Positions 41,524 to 51,332 of a DNA stretch of 64,000 nt are shown here, in pieces. A program made the translations under genes and the position numbers. Source of the stretch: Paenibacillus sp. BSR1-1 (GTDB lineage Bacteria; Bacillota; Bacilli; Bacillales; Cytobacillaceae); NCBI RefSeq assembly GCF_030403775.1, contig NZ_JAQMWQ010000004.1, positions 1 to 64,000 of the forward strand. Reading direction: 5' to 3'. Position 1 is the first letter of the stretch. Every line of letters starts with the position of its first letter. The notes under the pieces are model-generated. The model ran no database searches. It had not been told where the DNA came from and saw only the letters and a list, made by a program, of their open reading frames with translations.

Positions 41524-41687
41524 TAATAATAAGGCTCCTCTCAAATAGTTTACTTAGAGAACCATATTCTCGTAACAGAGTACAACCGATTGCAGCTAAA
41601 CGGATGTACTCTATTCCTTTTGGCATCCATTCATCTGACATTTATATGAAAAAAGTTTTCCTTGAGTATATGATAGACGGATGAATA

Positions 41688-43382
41688 TTATTGTTGTATA
41701 GGCACTAATCCTTCGCGAGTTATTTTGTAACCGGCTTTTTGGATGTCCCAGGTTTTATTCGTCACATTACCAAGTTTATATTTTTCAATTTTCCCCAGAG
41801 CCGTCAGAGGCATTTCATCCAGAATATCTATAAATCTAGGTGTCATAAAATATGGCATCCGTTCAAAACACCATTGGATAAATTCAACAAGATTGATAGG
41901 CTGTTTAGATTTCAAGGTGAGGCATACCTTCACTTCATCTTCCCCATGTTCTGCTGCAACAGGGACGGCCGCACAATGCACGACTTGTTCATGCTTAGAA
42001 ATGATGTTTTCCACTTCCGCTGATGAAATATTTTCGCCCCGCCTTCTGATGGAATCCTTTTTACGATCCGTGAAAAACAGATAGTCCTCCTCATCTAAAT
42101 ATCCCAAATCACCCGTGTGGTACCATGCATTTCTTAAGCTGTCCAGTGTACTTTCAGGCTTATTCCAGTAACCTTTCAAGATTATTCCAGGAATCTTCGG
42201 CCTAACGACGATTTCACCTGTTTCCCCTCGAGGAAGAATATTATCATGATGATCTACAATTTTAAGCTCAAAGTAATCATTGGCACAGCCCGAAGAACCT
42301 CTTGATGCAGCATTGTCCCTAAGATCGGGTTTTGTTATATAGGTCATTTCGGTTCCTCCAAAGGGGACCGTCACTCTTGTGTTAAACCGTTTCTCGAAAG
42401 CGGCATAAACATTTGGCAAAGCAGGAACAGCCCAAACAACCTCCAAAGGATTATCCCCATCATCTTCGGACTCTTTCTCGGCGAGTATCAGCGAAGGAGT
42501 CCCGCCTACCGCTACCGTTTGAGTACATTTGTTATTTCGAATATCCTTCCAAAAATTCGACACACTGAATCTCTCTCTTAACACAATTTTCGCCTCTGAA
42601 ATAAGGGCACCTCCAACGAGTTGCCGTCCAGAGACATGGAAAAATGGTAAAAAATGGTAAATAATGTCTTCCTTTTTTAAGCCAATGCTTTCAGCGTAAG
42701 TTAGACCGTAAAAGAAAAGCATATGGTGACTAATCATGACACCTTTAGACGGTCCAGTTGTCCCTGAAGTATAAATCATAGTACTTACTTCATTGAAGGC
42801 TGGATGCTGTTCTTGATAAGAGACTTTTACAAATTCTTTGTCTTGGAGTTGAGTATCAAAATAAAAATCAAAATTAAATCGGTTTGTTAACCGCTCTTTT
42901 TCCTGACATTCTTCATCTACTATTACAATCCGTTCAAGACTTGATAGATCGCTTGCAATCTCCTCCAGTCGAGAAAAGTATTTAGAATGAATGATAAGTG
43001 TTTTTGCTTTAGAATCATTTAAAACGTATTGAAGTATCTCTCCTCTATAAGCTTCATTAATACAAATTTCCACTGTCCCACACTTGGATAAGGCAAACCA
43101 ATAAGCAATACTATCCGGACTTGTCGGAAGCATCCAGCATACCGTTTCATTCGGACGAACCCCAATCGACCATAACCCATTGGCAAGCTGATTGGCTGCA
43201 CTATTTACATCAGCATACGTATATATCTTACCTTCTACCGTACGAAGCAATTCCTGATCCGGAGAATCAATAGCCTTACGTTCAAGAATCTTGAATAAAA
43301 TTCGTTCAGATTGAGGAATCTGTTCCAATATATTTCTTTCTATTATCCTTCTCTTCTTGGATTCTCCCTTTATATTTACCAT
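41688..43382 (-). CDS. Acyl-CoA ligase, CaiC-like
   Basis: A 564-residue ANL enzyme with MIYTSGTTGPSKGVMISHHM, WYHTGDLGYLDEEDYLFFTDRKKDSIRRRGENISSAEVE and ALGKIEKYKL (catalytic Lys). It resembles crotonobetaine/carnitine-CoA ligases (CaiC). It activates a carboxylic acid with ATP and CoA. One of three ligases in the island, suggesting several entry substrates. Confidence 0.9.
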   Translation of the reverse strand: MVNIKGESKKRRIIERNILEQIPQSERILFKILERKAIDSPDQELLRTVEGKIYTYADVNSAANQLANGLWSIGVRPNETVCWMLPTSPDSIAYWFALSKCGTVEICINEAYRGEILQYVLNDSKAKTLIIHSKYFSRLEEIASDLSSLERIVIVDEECQEKERLTNRFNFDFYFDTQLQDKEFVKVSYQEQHPAFNEVSTMIYTSGTTGPSKGVMISHHMLFFYGLTYAESIGLKKEDIIYHFLPFFHVSGRQLVGGALISEAKIVLRERFSVSNFWKDIRNNKCTQTVAVGGTPSLILAEKESEDDGDNPLEVVWAVPALPNVYAAFEKRFNTRVTVPFGGTEMTYITKPDLRDNAASRGSSGCANDYFELKIVDHHDNILPRGETGEIVVRPKIPGIILKGYWNKPESTLDSLRNAWYHTGDLGYLDEEDYLFFTDRKKDSIRRRGENISSAEVENIISKHEQVVHCAAVPVAAEHGEDEVKVCLTLKSKQPINLVEFIQWCFERMPYFMTPRFIDILDEMPLTALGKIEKYKLGNVTNKTWDIQKAGYKITREGLVPIQQ

Positions 43383-43471
43383 TGTTTATCCCCCCAATAT
43401 ATTTCACATCCTGCAATGATATTGTTTCATCACTGAATAGATTCTAAAAAATATGCAAGGCTGAACAAAAC

Positions 43472-45055
43472 TTAATTCACCTTTCGTCCTATTTCCTTCC
43501 AATATTTATCTTTTACTTTTCTTCTTAAGATTTTCCCTACGGTGCTTAAAGGCAGTTCGCTCACAAAATGAATAGACTTTGGAACCTTATATTTTCCAAT
43601 TTTATCTTTCGTAAAGGTAATTAATTCTTGCTCACTGATTTGCATGGAATTCTTTAGAATAACTTCAGCATGGACTGATTCTCCCCATTTTTCATGAGGA
43701 ATGCCGACGACTACAGATTGTTGTACCGCAGGATGTGAATTTAAAGCGTTTTCAACCTCAATAGCATAGACATTAAAGCCACCAGTAATAATCATGTCCT
43801 TCTTTCTATCAACAAGGAATAGATATCCCTTTTCATCCATATACGCGATGTCACCTGATTTCCAAAAACCATCGTGGGTAAAGTTTGCATTCGTCTCTTC
43901 TTCATTTTTATAATACCCTTTAGCGACACAACCGCCGCGAATCCATATTTCGCCTGGCTCACCGGTTTTTACTTCCGTGCCATGGTCATCAACTATTTTA
44001 ATTTCGACGCCTGGTAATATCTTTCCAGTTGAAGATAATCTTTTACGATCTTCTTCATTTTTTACGACGTGGTCAGATTTTCCGAGCATAACTACATTTG
44101 GCCAGGCTTCCGTTGCGCCGTATGATTGAACGAAGATATGGCCGAATTTATCTTGCAGATTTTCCAATTTTGCCGGGCTCATCGGAGAAGCACCATAAAA
44201 GACAGTATTTAAACTGCTGAGGTCATACTTTTCTTCAAGCCCAAGATCTACTAATTTATAAAGGATGGTTGGAACGACGAATGTTGAATTGATTTGATAA
44301 TTTTGAATGGCCTCACTGAAGTGTTCAAGATTGGGAGCATTGATTGTATAATGGGTACCACCTTTAAAGTGAATAGGTAATACGAATAGGGAACTGGCAT
44401 GTGATAGAGGAGTAACATGCAAGTGTCTGATATTACTGTCAAATAAATTTTCTTCAAAACCATGCATATGCTGCACGCCAGCCATGAAATTCCGTAAAGA
44501 ATAGGCTACACATTTTCCCTTACCGGTTGTTCCGCCAGTAAAACGATATAGAACAATATGCTCATTAATATCGTATTGTACCCCGATTTCTTCGTCGCTC
44601 GCCTGTTCAACTAATTCCCAAAAGTAATGAACACCTTCAAGGTTTAGCGAAGGCTTTTCCATGCAAACGATCTCAATTCCGCGTTTTCTAAATGCATGGT
44701 AGTAATTTTCCTTCTCTAAAATCTCTTTCTCGACGAATAATAGTTTCGGATTTACATAGTCGATTTGATACATATGCTCATCAAAGGAATCCCGATAATT
44801 AAACCATAAACCGGAAGGCATCGATTTCAACATCCAGAAATTAAATAGGCTATTATTATCATTTTCCAATAAATTCCCATAAGCATCCCCGGCTTTTAAA
44901 CCAAAGTGGTCTTTCATCATATTACAAATCTTATTGGTCAATAAATGCAATTCCATGAAGGTATAGCTTCTGTTTTTTTCTATATTGACAAGCGCCTTTT
45001 TATCGGAGAATTGTTTTGCTGTTTGTAATAATAACCTGCCGAAATTTACTATCAT
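43472..45055 (-). CDS. Acyl-CoA ligase (AMP-binding)
   Basis: A 527-residue ANL enzyme. Its P-loop is RFTGGTTGKGKCVAYS, where the usual SGTTG is TGGTTGKGK; later motifs are SYGATEAWP, FWKSGDIAYMDEKGYLFLVDRKKDMIITGGFNV and STVGKILRRKVK. Substrate unknown. A 174-base gap with a stem-loop at 45132-45169 separates it from the thiolase gene upstream. Confidence 0.9.
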   Translation of the reverse strand: MIVNFGRLLLQTAKQFSDKKALVNIEKNRSYTFMELHLLTNKICNMMKDHFGLKAGDAYGNLLENDNNSLFNFWMLKSMPSGLWFNYRDSFDEHMYQIDYVNPKLLFVEKEILEKENYYHAFRKRGIEIVCMEKPSLNLEGVHYFWELVEQASDEEIGVQYDINEHIVLYRFTGGTTGKGKCVAYSLRNFMAGVQHMHGFEENLFDSNIRHLHVTPLSHASSLFVLPIHFKGGTHYTINAPNLEHFSEAIQNYQINSTFVVPTILYKLVDLGLEEKYDLSSLNTVFYGASPMSPAKLENLQDKFGHIFVQSYGATEAWPNVVMLGKSDHVVKNEEDRKRLSSTGKILPGVEIKIVDDHGTEVKTGEPGEIWIRGGCVAKGYYKNEEETNANFTHDGFWKSGDIAYMDEKGYLFLVDRKKDMIITGGFNVYAIEVENALNSHPAVQQSVVVGIPHEKWGESVHAEVILKNSMQISEQELITFTKDKIGKYKVPKSIHFVSELPLSTVGKILRRKVKDKYWKEIGRKVN

Positions 45056-45131
45056 AAAAAAACCCCCTCCAATTACCTAGTTTTCAATTTATCGTCAACT
45101 AAGAATTCAGATTTAAGAATATTAACGAGAA

Positions 45132-45169
45132 GGGAGAATCAATATGTCTGTCTATTGATTGAAACTCCC
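45132..45169. repeat. Stem-loop between thiolase and ligase genes
   Basis: GGGAG...CTCCC outside and AATCAATA / TATTGATT inside form an extended hairpin without a U tract. It may affect mRNA processing or stability between the two genes. Confidence 0.45.
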
Positions 45170-45229
45170 AGTTCCGACAGAATTGCCTTTGTTTCTTTAC
45201 CCGTCGATTTAAAAAATTAACAATCCGTA

Positions 45230-46417
45230 TTAGACCCTAGATAATATATGAATACAGGATGCTGCATTATCGCCTTCAACATATCCCCCATCATTTTGCG
45301 TCAGTCCAAAACGAGGCAATTTACCATTTATATCTACTACTTGCCTTTTTCCAGCCTCTCCTCGTAATTGCCAAACAACTTCCGCAATTTGTGCCAATCC
45401 GGTTGCACCAACTGGATGGCCTCTCGAGGCTAATCCCCCACTCGGATTAACAGGGATATCGCCGGTAATTTTTGTTCTTCCTTCACGGATTAATTTAATT
45501 GCTTCTCCTTCTTCACAAAAGCCTAATTCCTCATAAATTTTCAGTTCCGCTGGTGACATCGCGTCGTGAACTTCTGCAAGATTGATATCTTCTGGACCAA
45601 CCCCGGCTTGTTCATAAGCCTTAAGTGCTGTTGAATATGTAGTACTGTCTTTTGGCTTTGACTCCAGCATTGAAGCATGTCCGCTGCTTAGTTCCGAAGC
45701 AACAACTCGTACAAAGGGCTTATTTTTCAATTTTCTCGCTATTCTTTCATTACAGATTATCGCTGCTGCGGCACCATCCCCCATAGGGGAAGCCATGTAT
45801 AAAGTGATAGGATCGGCTATCATTTTTGAAGCCAGCACTTCTTCTTTTGTTAACGGCTTTTTAAATTGTGCATAAGGGTTAAGTGACCCGTTGTAGGAAT
45901 TTTTCTCGGCTACTAAACCAAGATCGTCCTTGGTCCAGCCATATTTATCCATTTTCTTCCTGATGTTCATGGCGTAAACGGAGGTAAACTGCAATCCCAT
46001 ATTTCCGCACACGTCAATGTCTGTGGCTGTCGATAGCGCTTCAATGGATTTTGCTGTATCACCTACAAACATTTTTTCCACACCCACGGCCAGGACCACA
46101 TCATGCATTCCGGAAATGACACTTAACCAAGCCATGCGAAAAGCAGTTGAAGCGGTGGCGCATGCATTTTCCACGTTAACAATCGGAATGCCTTTAAAGC
46201 CGGCATGGCGAAGGATCACCTGTCCACGAACGGATTCCTGGCCTACAAGCAGCCCTCCCAGGCAATTTCCAACAAAAGCCGCTTCAATTCGGTTTGCCTC
46301 AATTCCTGCATCTTCAATAGCATTCCAAATGGCTGTATTCGCCAAATCCTTAAGATGTTTATGTTCGAACTTACCGAATGGGTGCATCCCAACACCTAAA
46401 ACTGCAACCTTATGCAA
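45230..46417 (-). CDS. Thiolase family protein, SCP2/SCPx type
   Basis: The 395-residue protein has VNVENACATASTAFRMAWL (nucleophile Cys), AEVHDAMSPAE and NPSGGLASRGHPVGATG. The start is TTG at 46417, four bases inside the DUF35 stop and behind AAGGAGGGGG, so translation is coupled; a longer frame to 46534 overlaps DUF35 and is rejected. With the DUF35 protein it should form a thiolase/retro-aldolase-like complex acting on a CoA ester. Confidence 0.9.
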   Translation of the reverse strand: MHKVAVLGVGMHPFGKFEHKHLKDLANTAIWNAIEDAGIEANRIEAAFVGNCLGGLLVGQESVRGQVILRHAGFKGIPIVNVENACATASTAFRMAWLSVISGMHDVVLAVGVEKMFVGDTAKSIEALSTATDIDVCGNMGLQFTSVYAMNIRKKMDKYGWTKDDLGLVAEKNSYNGSLNPYAQFKKPLTKEEVLASKMIADPITLYMASPMGDGAAAAIICNERIARKLKNKPFVRVVASELSSGHASMLESKPKDSTTYSTALKAYEQAGVGPEDINLAEVHDAMSPAELKIYEELGFCEEGEAIKLIREGRTKITGDIPVNPSGGLASRGHPVGATGLAQIAEVVWQLRGEAGKRQVVDINGKLPRFGLTQNDGGYVEGDNAASCIHILSRV

Positions 46418-46823
46418 TTGAACCCCCTCCTTCTGGCTGGTACATCCAGCCAATAACATCCTCTCCATTCTTATTCTTTCGAATAGGAGCAATTGTAAGA
46501 CTGACTGGCTGATCAAGGGAAACGCTTTCCACATCGTCTGTATTTAATATACTAAAAACAAGCGGGCCTTCCTCCAGCTTCACCATGGCTTGAATATGCG
46601 GCACGGGGAAACCAGGAGGAGCAACATACAGGATGGAATAGGAACTGATTCTCCCTTTTTGGCCTATTTTCACTTCTTCCAATGTATTGTTTTTTAAACA
46701 ATTGGGACAGGCCCCTTTTGGCGGGAAGTGGGTATCCCCGCACTCTTTACATGTACTTCCGATTAAATAGGGTTTTTCATTAGCATTAGCTGGTTTATAA
46801 TAAAGCCTTCCGTTATTATCCAT
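46410..46823 (-). CDS. DUF35 OB-fold / zinc-ribbon partner of thiolase
   Basis: The 137-residue protein has a zinc ribbon (CKECGDTHFPPKGACPNC) and OB-fold segment (GQKGRISSYSILYVAPPGFPVPHIQAMVKLEEG). DUF35 subunits bind SCP2-type thiolases or MaoC-type hydratases and help bind CoA. It overlaps the thiolase gene at ATTGCATAA. A short remnant of a second DUF35 gene is at 49603-49660. Confidence 0.9.
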   Translation of the reverse strand: MDNNGRLYYKPANANEKPYLIGSTCKECGDTHFPPKGACPNCLKNNTLEEVKIGQKGRISSYSILYVAPPGFPVPHIQAMVKLEEGPLVFSILNTDDVESVSLDQPVSLTIAPIRKNKNGEDVIGWMYQPEGGGSIA

Positions 46824-46846
46824 TTATTGACCTCCTTTCTAGATTC

Positions 46847-48004
46847 CTACCTAAATGCAGGCATTCCAATTGCATTACGTGCTATGATTAGCTTTTGTAT
46901 TTCGCTCGTGCCATCGGGGATCGTTAACATGCGGGCATCCCTAAAGTATCGTTCTAACGGGAATTCCTTTGATAATCCATATCCGCCATGGATTTGAATC
47001 GCATGTGAAGTAATTTTCACACCCGCTTCCGTAGCATAGTATTTAGCCATTGACGTTTGCGTATCACAGCGGACTCCCTTCCCGATCAAATAGAGGCCTC
47101 TATAAGCCAGCAATCTTGCTGCATCCAATTCAGTTAACATCTCGGCAAGCTTATCCTGAATCAACTGATGTTGACCGATTGGCTTACCCCACTGCTCCCT
47201 CTCTTTCACATATTGAATCGTTGCGTCCATAGAGGCTTGGGAAATTCCGGTGGAATACAGGGCAACAAAACAGCGGGCCCTCTCGAAAAGTTGCAGGGTT
47301 GACTTTAGGCCCTCACCTAATTCTCCAAGCAAATTTTCTTGCGGTACAGAAATATCGTCTAAGAAGAGTTCGGAAGTTGGCCAAGAATTTAGCCCTAATT
47401 TTTTTATATCTTTAGTGCTATAGGGGCTGAACGAACGTTCGACGATTAATCTGCTGACTGATTTTTTTCCAGCCTCTTTTTCGGTTCGGGCAAGAACAAT
47501 CGCAAGATCGGATATACTGCCATTGGAAATCCAAATCTTCTGCCCATTCATTCGGTATGTGCCAGCTTCCAAGATGGCCCTCGTTTTTACTTCGGATGGA
47601 TTGGAACCAACATCCGGTTCAGTTACAGCAACACAGCCTATATAGTCGCCTGATAGAAGCTTGGGGATAAAGCGTTGTATTTGTTCTTTATTTCCGTCTT
47701 GATAAAGCGTTAACGCAGTTTCCTGTGTTATAAAAACAATCCCCCCAAGACCAGGAAAGACACGAAACAACTCTTCATAGAGGATTCCTTGGGATATGGT
47801 ATCCAAATTCATTCCCCCCATATCTTCAGGAAAAGAGCCGGCTACATAACCAAATGGGAGCAATTTTTTGATTAATTCATGAGCCAGCTCTTTTGGGATC
47901 AGCAGATCCGTATACTCTTCTGCATAGGGCTTTATTTCTTTCTCTAAAAATTTTCTGACTGTCTGCTTTAGCATTTGCTGCTCTTCCGTAAATTCTAAAA
48001 TCAT
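46847..48004 (-). CDS. Acyl-CoA dehydrogenase
   Basis: A 385-residue flavoenzyme with AVTEPDVGSNPSEVKT, NGQKIWISNGSISD, LGELGEGLKSTLQL and RMLTIPDGTSEIQKLIIARNAIG. The catalytic base position of the usual YEGT motif reads PDGT, so Asp replaces Glu, or the base lies elsewhere as in isovaleryl-type enzymes. It lies between a ligase gene and the DUF35-thiolase pair. Confidence 0.9.
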   Translation of the reverse strand: MILEFTEEQQMLKQTVRKFLEKEIKPYAEEYTDLLIPKELAHELIKKLLPFGYVAGSFPEDMGGMNLDTISQGILYEELFRVFPGLGGIVFITQETALTLYQDGNKEQIQRFIPKLLSGDYIGCVAVTEPDVGSNPSEVKTRAILEAGTYRMNGQKIWISNGSISDLAIVLARTEKEAGKKSVSRLIVERSFSPYSTKDIKKLGLNSWPTSELFLDDISVPQENLLGELGEGLKSTLQLFERARCFVALYSTGISQASMDATIQYVKEREQWGKPIGQHQLIQDKLAEMLTELDAARLLAYRGLYLIGKGVRCDTQTSMAKYYATEAGVKITSHAIQIHGGYGLSKEFPLERYFRDARMLTIPDGTSEIQKLIIARNAIGMPAFR

Positions 48005-48021
48005 ATATACACTCCCAATCC

Positions 48022-49572
48022 TTACGGGTTAATCTGCTGTATCTTAGTGCTCAAATCACGTAATTCCCTTTTTAGTATTTTCCCCGAAGGGTTTCTTGGA
48101 AGAGCGAGAATAAATTCAAGTTCTTTGATATTTTGATACTTTGCTAGTTTGCTGTTGCAAAATGTTATAATTTCTCCTTTATCCACCATGGAACCCTGTT
48201 TTAAAACAACATAGGCCTTTACAGATTCTCCCCACTTTTCGTCAGGAGCACCAATAACAGCCGCTTCCAAAACATCCGGGTGGGTATAGATTACCTCCTC
48301 AATATCCTTGGGATAGATATTCACTCCACCGCTGATGAGCATATCTTTTTTACGGTCGAGCAAATAGAAGAAACCGTCTTTATCCATCCGGCCCATATCA
48401 CCAGTCCGATGAAATCCGTCTGGTGTTCTCACTTTATCCGTTTCCTCTTTATTTTTATAGTATTTCGTAAACATAGAAGGCCCTTTTGCTGCAAATTCTC
48501 CTTCCTCTCCTACTGCTACATCGTTTCCCTGTTCGTTAAGAAGGCGAATTTCCATAAATGCTGGGCTTTGACCGACACTGGCTGGCTTTCGTAATACATC
48601 TATAGGCCGTAAACTCGCTAAAGGGGTGATTTCTGATGTCCCGTAAAATTCTGTAAAGTTCTTACTGAACTTTTCTACTACTTGTTTTTTAGTCACTTCC
48701 GCCATAGGAGCTCCTGCTGATACAACTGATCGTAACGAGGAAAGGTCATATTGATGGAAAGATGGCAATTCAAGCATGAAGATGTATTGGGTTGGTACAA
48801 AAAAGGCATGGGTCACTTTGTAATCTTGAATCAATCTTAGTGTGTTTTCTGCATTAAAATCTCTTGTCATAATGATTTTGCATCCCAATAAGCTGATATA
48901 GAAAATGTATAAATGGCCCATTGAATGATAGATTGGAACAGTTATCAAAATTACATCCTTATAGTTAAGGTTCCATTCTATTGCAAACGAGTGATCTCTG
49001 AAGATTTCGTTCCCATGGGTAATAATAATTCCTTTAGGCAGGGAAGTCGTGCCAGATGAATAAATCATAGCTGCAACATCATCCGAATTCACTTCCACAT
49101 TCGGAGATTCAATTGAACCCTTCGATAAAAAGATCTCATATGAAATGTATGGTGTCTCTATCAGACCGTTGCTTACTAAAATCGTTGTTTTTTTAGTAAT
49201 TCTGTCTAAATAGGGGTAAACTTTTTCTAAAGCCGGCAATGTTTCTTCCTCAACAAAAAGATAGTGAGCATCAGAGTTATTGATCAAAGTTTGGAGACTC
49301 TCACCTTGAACCATATAGTTAATTGGAACTCCTACTGCTCCAGCGGCAGAAATCGCATAATAGATCTCAACCATTTCTAAGCGGTTCCTCATGTAAAGGG
49401 CGATATGATCACCTTTTTTTACACCAAGATCAATTAATGAGTTAGCCAGTGCGTTTACTCGTTCAAAAAGCTCCTTATATGTTCTGGACTTCTCGTAAAA
49501 CACAATTGCTTCCTCATCCGGTTTATTTCTTGCATGTACAGCCAATCCGGAATGTAAATTTCCAATATTCAC
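48022..49572 (-). CDS. Acyl-CoA ligase (AMP-binding)
   Basis: A 516-residue ANL enzyme with AAMIYSSGTTSLPKGIIITHGN, EFYGTSEITP, FHRTGDMGRMDKDGFFYLLDRKKDMLISGGVNIYP and NPSGKILKRELRD. GTG start behind GGAGGAATTAGG. It is separated from the enoyl-CoA hydratase gene upstream by an 88-base gap that contains a DUF35 gene remnant. Confidence 0.9.
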   Translation of the reverse strand: MNIGNLHSGLAVHARNKPDEEAIVFYEKSRTYKELFERVNALANSLIDLGVKKGDHIALYMRNRLEMVEIYYAISAAGAVGVPINYMVQGESLQTLINNSDAHYLFVEEETLPALEKVYPYLDRITKKTTILVSNGLIETPYISYEIFLSKGSIESPNVEVNSDDVAAMIYSSGTTSLPKGIIITHGNEIFRDHSFAIEWNLNYKDVILITVPIYHSMGHLYIFYISLLGCKIIMTRDFNAENTLRLIQDYKVTHAFFVPTQYIFMLELPSFHQYDLSSLRSVVSAGAPMAEVTKKQVVEKFSKNFTEFYGTSEITPLASLRPIDVLRKPASVGQSPAFMEIRLLNEQGNDVAVGEEGEFAAKGPSMFTKYYKNKEETDKVRTPDGFHRTGDMGRMDKDGFFYLLDRKKDMLISGGVNIYPKDIEEVIYTHPDVLEAAVIGAPDEKWGESVKAYVVLKQGSMVDKGEIITFCNSKLAKYQNIKELEFILALPRNPSGKILKRELRDLSTKIQQINP

Positions 49573-49602
49573 CCTAATTCCTCCATTTAAATTCCTTTAT
49601 GC

Positions 49603-49660
49603 TTAGACTGCATGTAAGATCGAATAGGAACTGATTTTTCCTATTTGGTCACTTCCTGGT
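49603..49660 (-). pseudogene. Remnant of a second DUF35 gene
   Basis: The minus strand encodes GSDQIGKISSYSILHAV and a stop, closely resembling IGQKGRISSYSILYVA of the DUF35 protein at 46410-46823; the DNA is alike too (GAATAGGAACTGATT in both). Only about 50 bases remain. It marks a past duplication and deletion in the operon. Confidence 0.6.
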
Positions 49661-50446
49661 TCATTTTCCTTGAAATATTGGTTTTCGTTTTTGATTGAAA
49701 GCTGCAATCCCTTCTTTGGCATCATTGGAGTGATGCAAATTATTTGATAGCAGTTTTTCAATTTCCAATCCAGAATCAAGATCCGTATTTGTAGAAGATA
49801 ATGCAAGATTTTTAATAGCTTTTTGCGCTAATGGGGCACCATTTAAAAAAGGTGCTGCAAACTCCTTGGCTTTGGAAAGCAATTCATCCGAGGAAACAAC
49901 CTCGTGTAATAATCCCCAATCATAAAGGGTATTTATCTCGATTGGCTCCCCAGAAAGCAGCATATATTTTGCACGGGATAAACCAATTAGTCGTGGCAAG
50001 CGCTGTGTTCCTCCGCCAGCCGGCAAAACACCAATTTTTACTTCAGATAAGCAAATCCTAGCTTTTGTACTGGCTATCCGGAAATCACAAGAAAGTGCCA
50101 ATTCACAGCCGCCGCCATAGGCAATTCCATCAATCGCTGCAATCACAGGCTTTGAATACCTTTCAATTTTATTAAACAATGTTTTTACCTTACCCAAAAA
50201 TTCTTCAGTAGGATTTAATTTACCTAACTGCTGCATGGCTAAAAGCGATTTAAGATCGGCACCTGCACTAAATGCTCTCTCATTCCCGGTAATAATTAGT
50301 ACACGAGGTTCGATTTCATCTTCCAATTTATTAAGAAGGTCGATGAACTCCTCGCACAAAGCATCATTCAAGGCATTTAATACATCAGGCCGATTCAAGC
50401 GGATAATACCGTATAAGCCTTCCTGTTCGTATGAAATCGTTTCCAT
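49661..50446 (-). CDS. Enoyl-CoA hydratase/isomerase (crotonase family)
   Basis: The 261-residue protein has the oxyanion motif RAFSAGADLKSL, GIAYGGGCELALSCDFRIAS and CLSEVKIGVLPAGGGTQRLPRLIG with the family Glu position. It hydrates or isomerises an enoyl-CoA. ATG at 50446 sits behind CAGGAGGGGG; a TTG-started frame to 50497 adds 17 unlikely residues. Confidence 0.9.
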   Translation of the reverse strand: METISYEQEGLYGIIRLNRPDVLNALNDALCEEFIDLLNKLEDEIEPRVLIITGNERAFSAGADLKSLLAMQQLGKLNPTEEFLGKVKTLFNKIERYSKPVIAAIDGIAYGGGCELALSCDFRIASTKARICLSEVKIGVLPAGGGTQRLPRLIGLSRAKYMLLSGEPIEINTLYDWGLLHEVVSSDELLSKAKEFAAPFLNGAPLAQKAIKNLALSSTNTDLDSGLEIEKLLSNNLHHSNDAKEGIAAFNQKRKPIFQGK

Positions 50447-50500
50447 AAAATCCGGTTCCCCCTCCTGTAGTTCCAATATTCTGAATCTATCAGCCAATAT

Positions 50501-51301
50501 TTATTGGTTAAATGAGTAGCCTCCATTAACAGGATAAGTTTGCCCGGTAATCCAGCTAGACGCGTCAGATGATAAAAACAGGACAGCATTTGCAGCATCC
50601 TCAGGCTCACCAACACGTTTAATCGGATATTTTTTAAGGACTTTCTTAAGTATTTCCTCGTTATTTGTAAATTCAGCAACACCTGGAGTATTCATTGTGG
50701 ATAGAGCTACACAATTTGCCGTAATATTATACCGGCTTACTTCTCTGGCAAGCCCCCTTGTGAAACCGGCAGTCCCGGCTTTTGCACCTGAGTAAACCAC
50801 TAGTTTTGGTTCGCCTACACGACCGGCGTCAGATATAATGTTTACGATTTTACCATATTGGTTTTGGACCATACTTGGGAGGACTGCTCTCGAAGTATAC
50901 ATTGGACCGTAATAATTTACACCAATCCATTTCTCCCATTCCTCAGGTAAAGTTTCCAGAAACGTTTTTTGCATTCCCATAACATCTTGGACTGTTCCGC
51001 CTGCATTACCAGCGTTATTAACTAGAATATCAATCGTGCCAAATCTATCTAATGCTTTATCAACCATGTTTCTGACAGAGTCCCAATTCGATACATCTGC
51101 TTGAGCAGCAATTACTTCTGTATCTTTGTACTCTTCCGAGATTTGTCTAGCAGTTTCTTCTGCACGCTCACCATTAAAATCATTAATAATAATTCCCCTA
51201 GCATTATACTCTGCAAAATGTAATGCAATTTGTTTCCCTACTCCTTGACCGGCACCTGTAATGAGGGCTACTTTACCTGAAAGGTCTAAAATATTTCTCA
51301 T
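50501..51301 (-). CDS. Short-chain dehydrogenase/reductase
   Basis: A 266-residue SDR with ALITGAGQGVGKQIALHFAE (cofactor), NNAGNAGG, YSGAKAGTAGF (YxxxK active site) and a C-terminal TGQTYPVNGG. Probably oxidises a 3-hydroxyacyl-CoA or related alcohol. ATG at 51301 follows GGAGG by 8 bases. Confidence 0.9.
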   Translation of the reverse strand: MRNILDLSGKVALITGAGQGVGKQIALHFAEYNARGIIINDFNGERAEETARQISEEYKDTEVIAAQADVSNWDSVRNMVDKALDRFGTIDILVNNAGNAGGTVQDVMGMQKTFLETLPEEWEKWIGVNYYGPMYTSRAVLPSMVQNQYGKIVNIISDAGRVGEPKLVVYSGAKAGTAGFTRGLAREVSRYNITANCVALSTMNTPGVAEFTNNEEILKKVLKKYPIKRVGEPEDAANAVLFLSSDASSWITGQTYPVNGGYSFNQ

Positions 51302-51332
51302 GAATAAAACCTCCAATTCCTTTAGTTATGGC

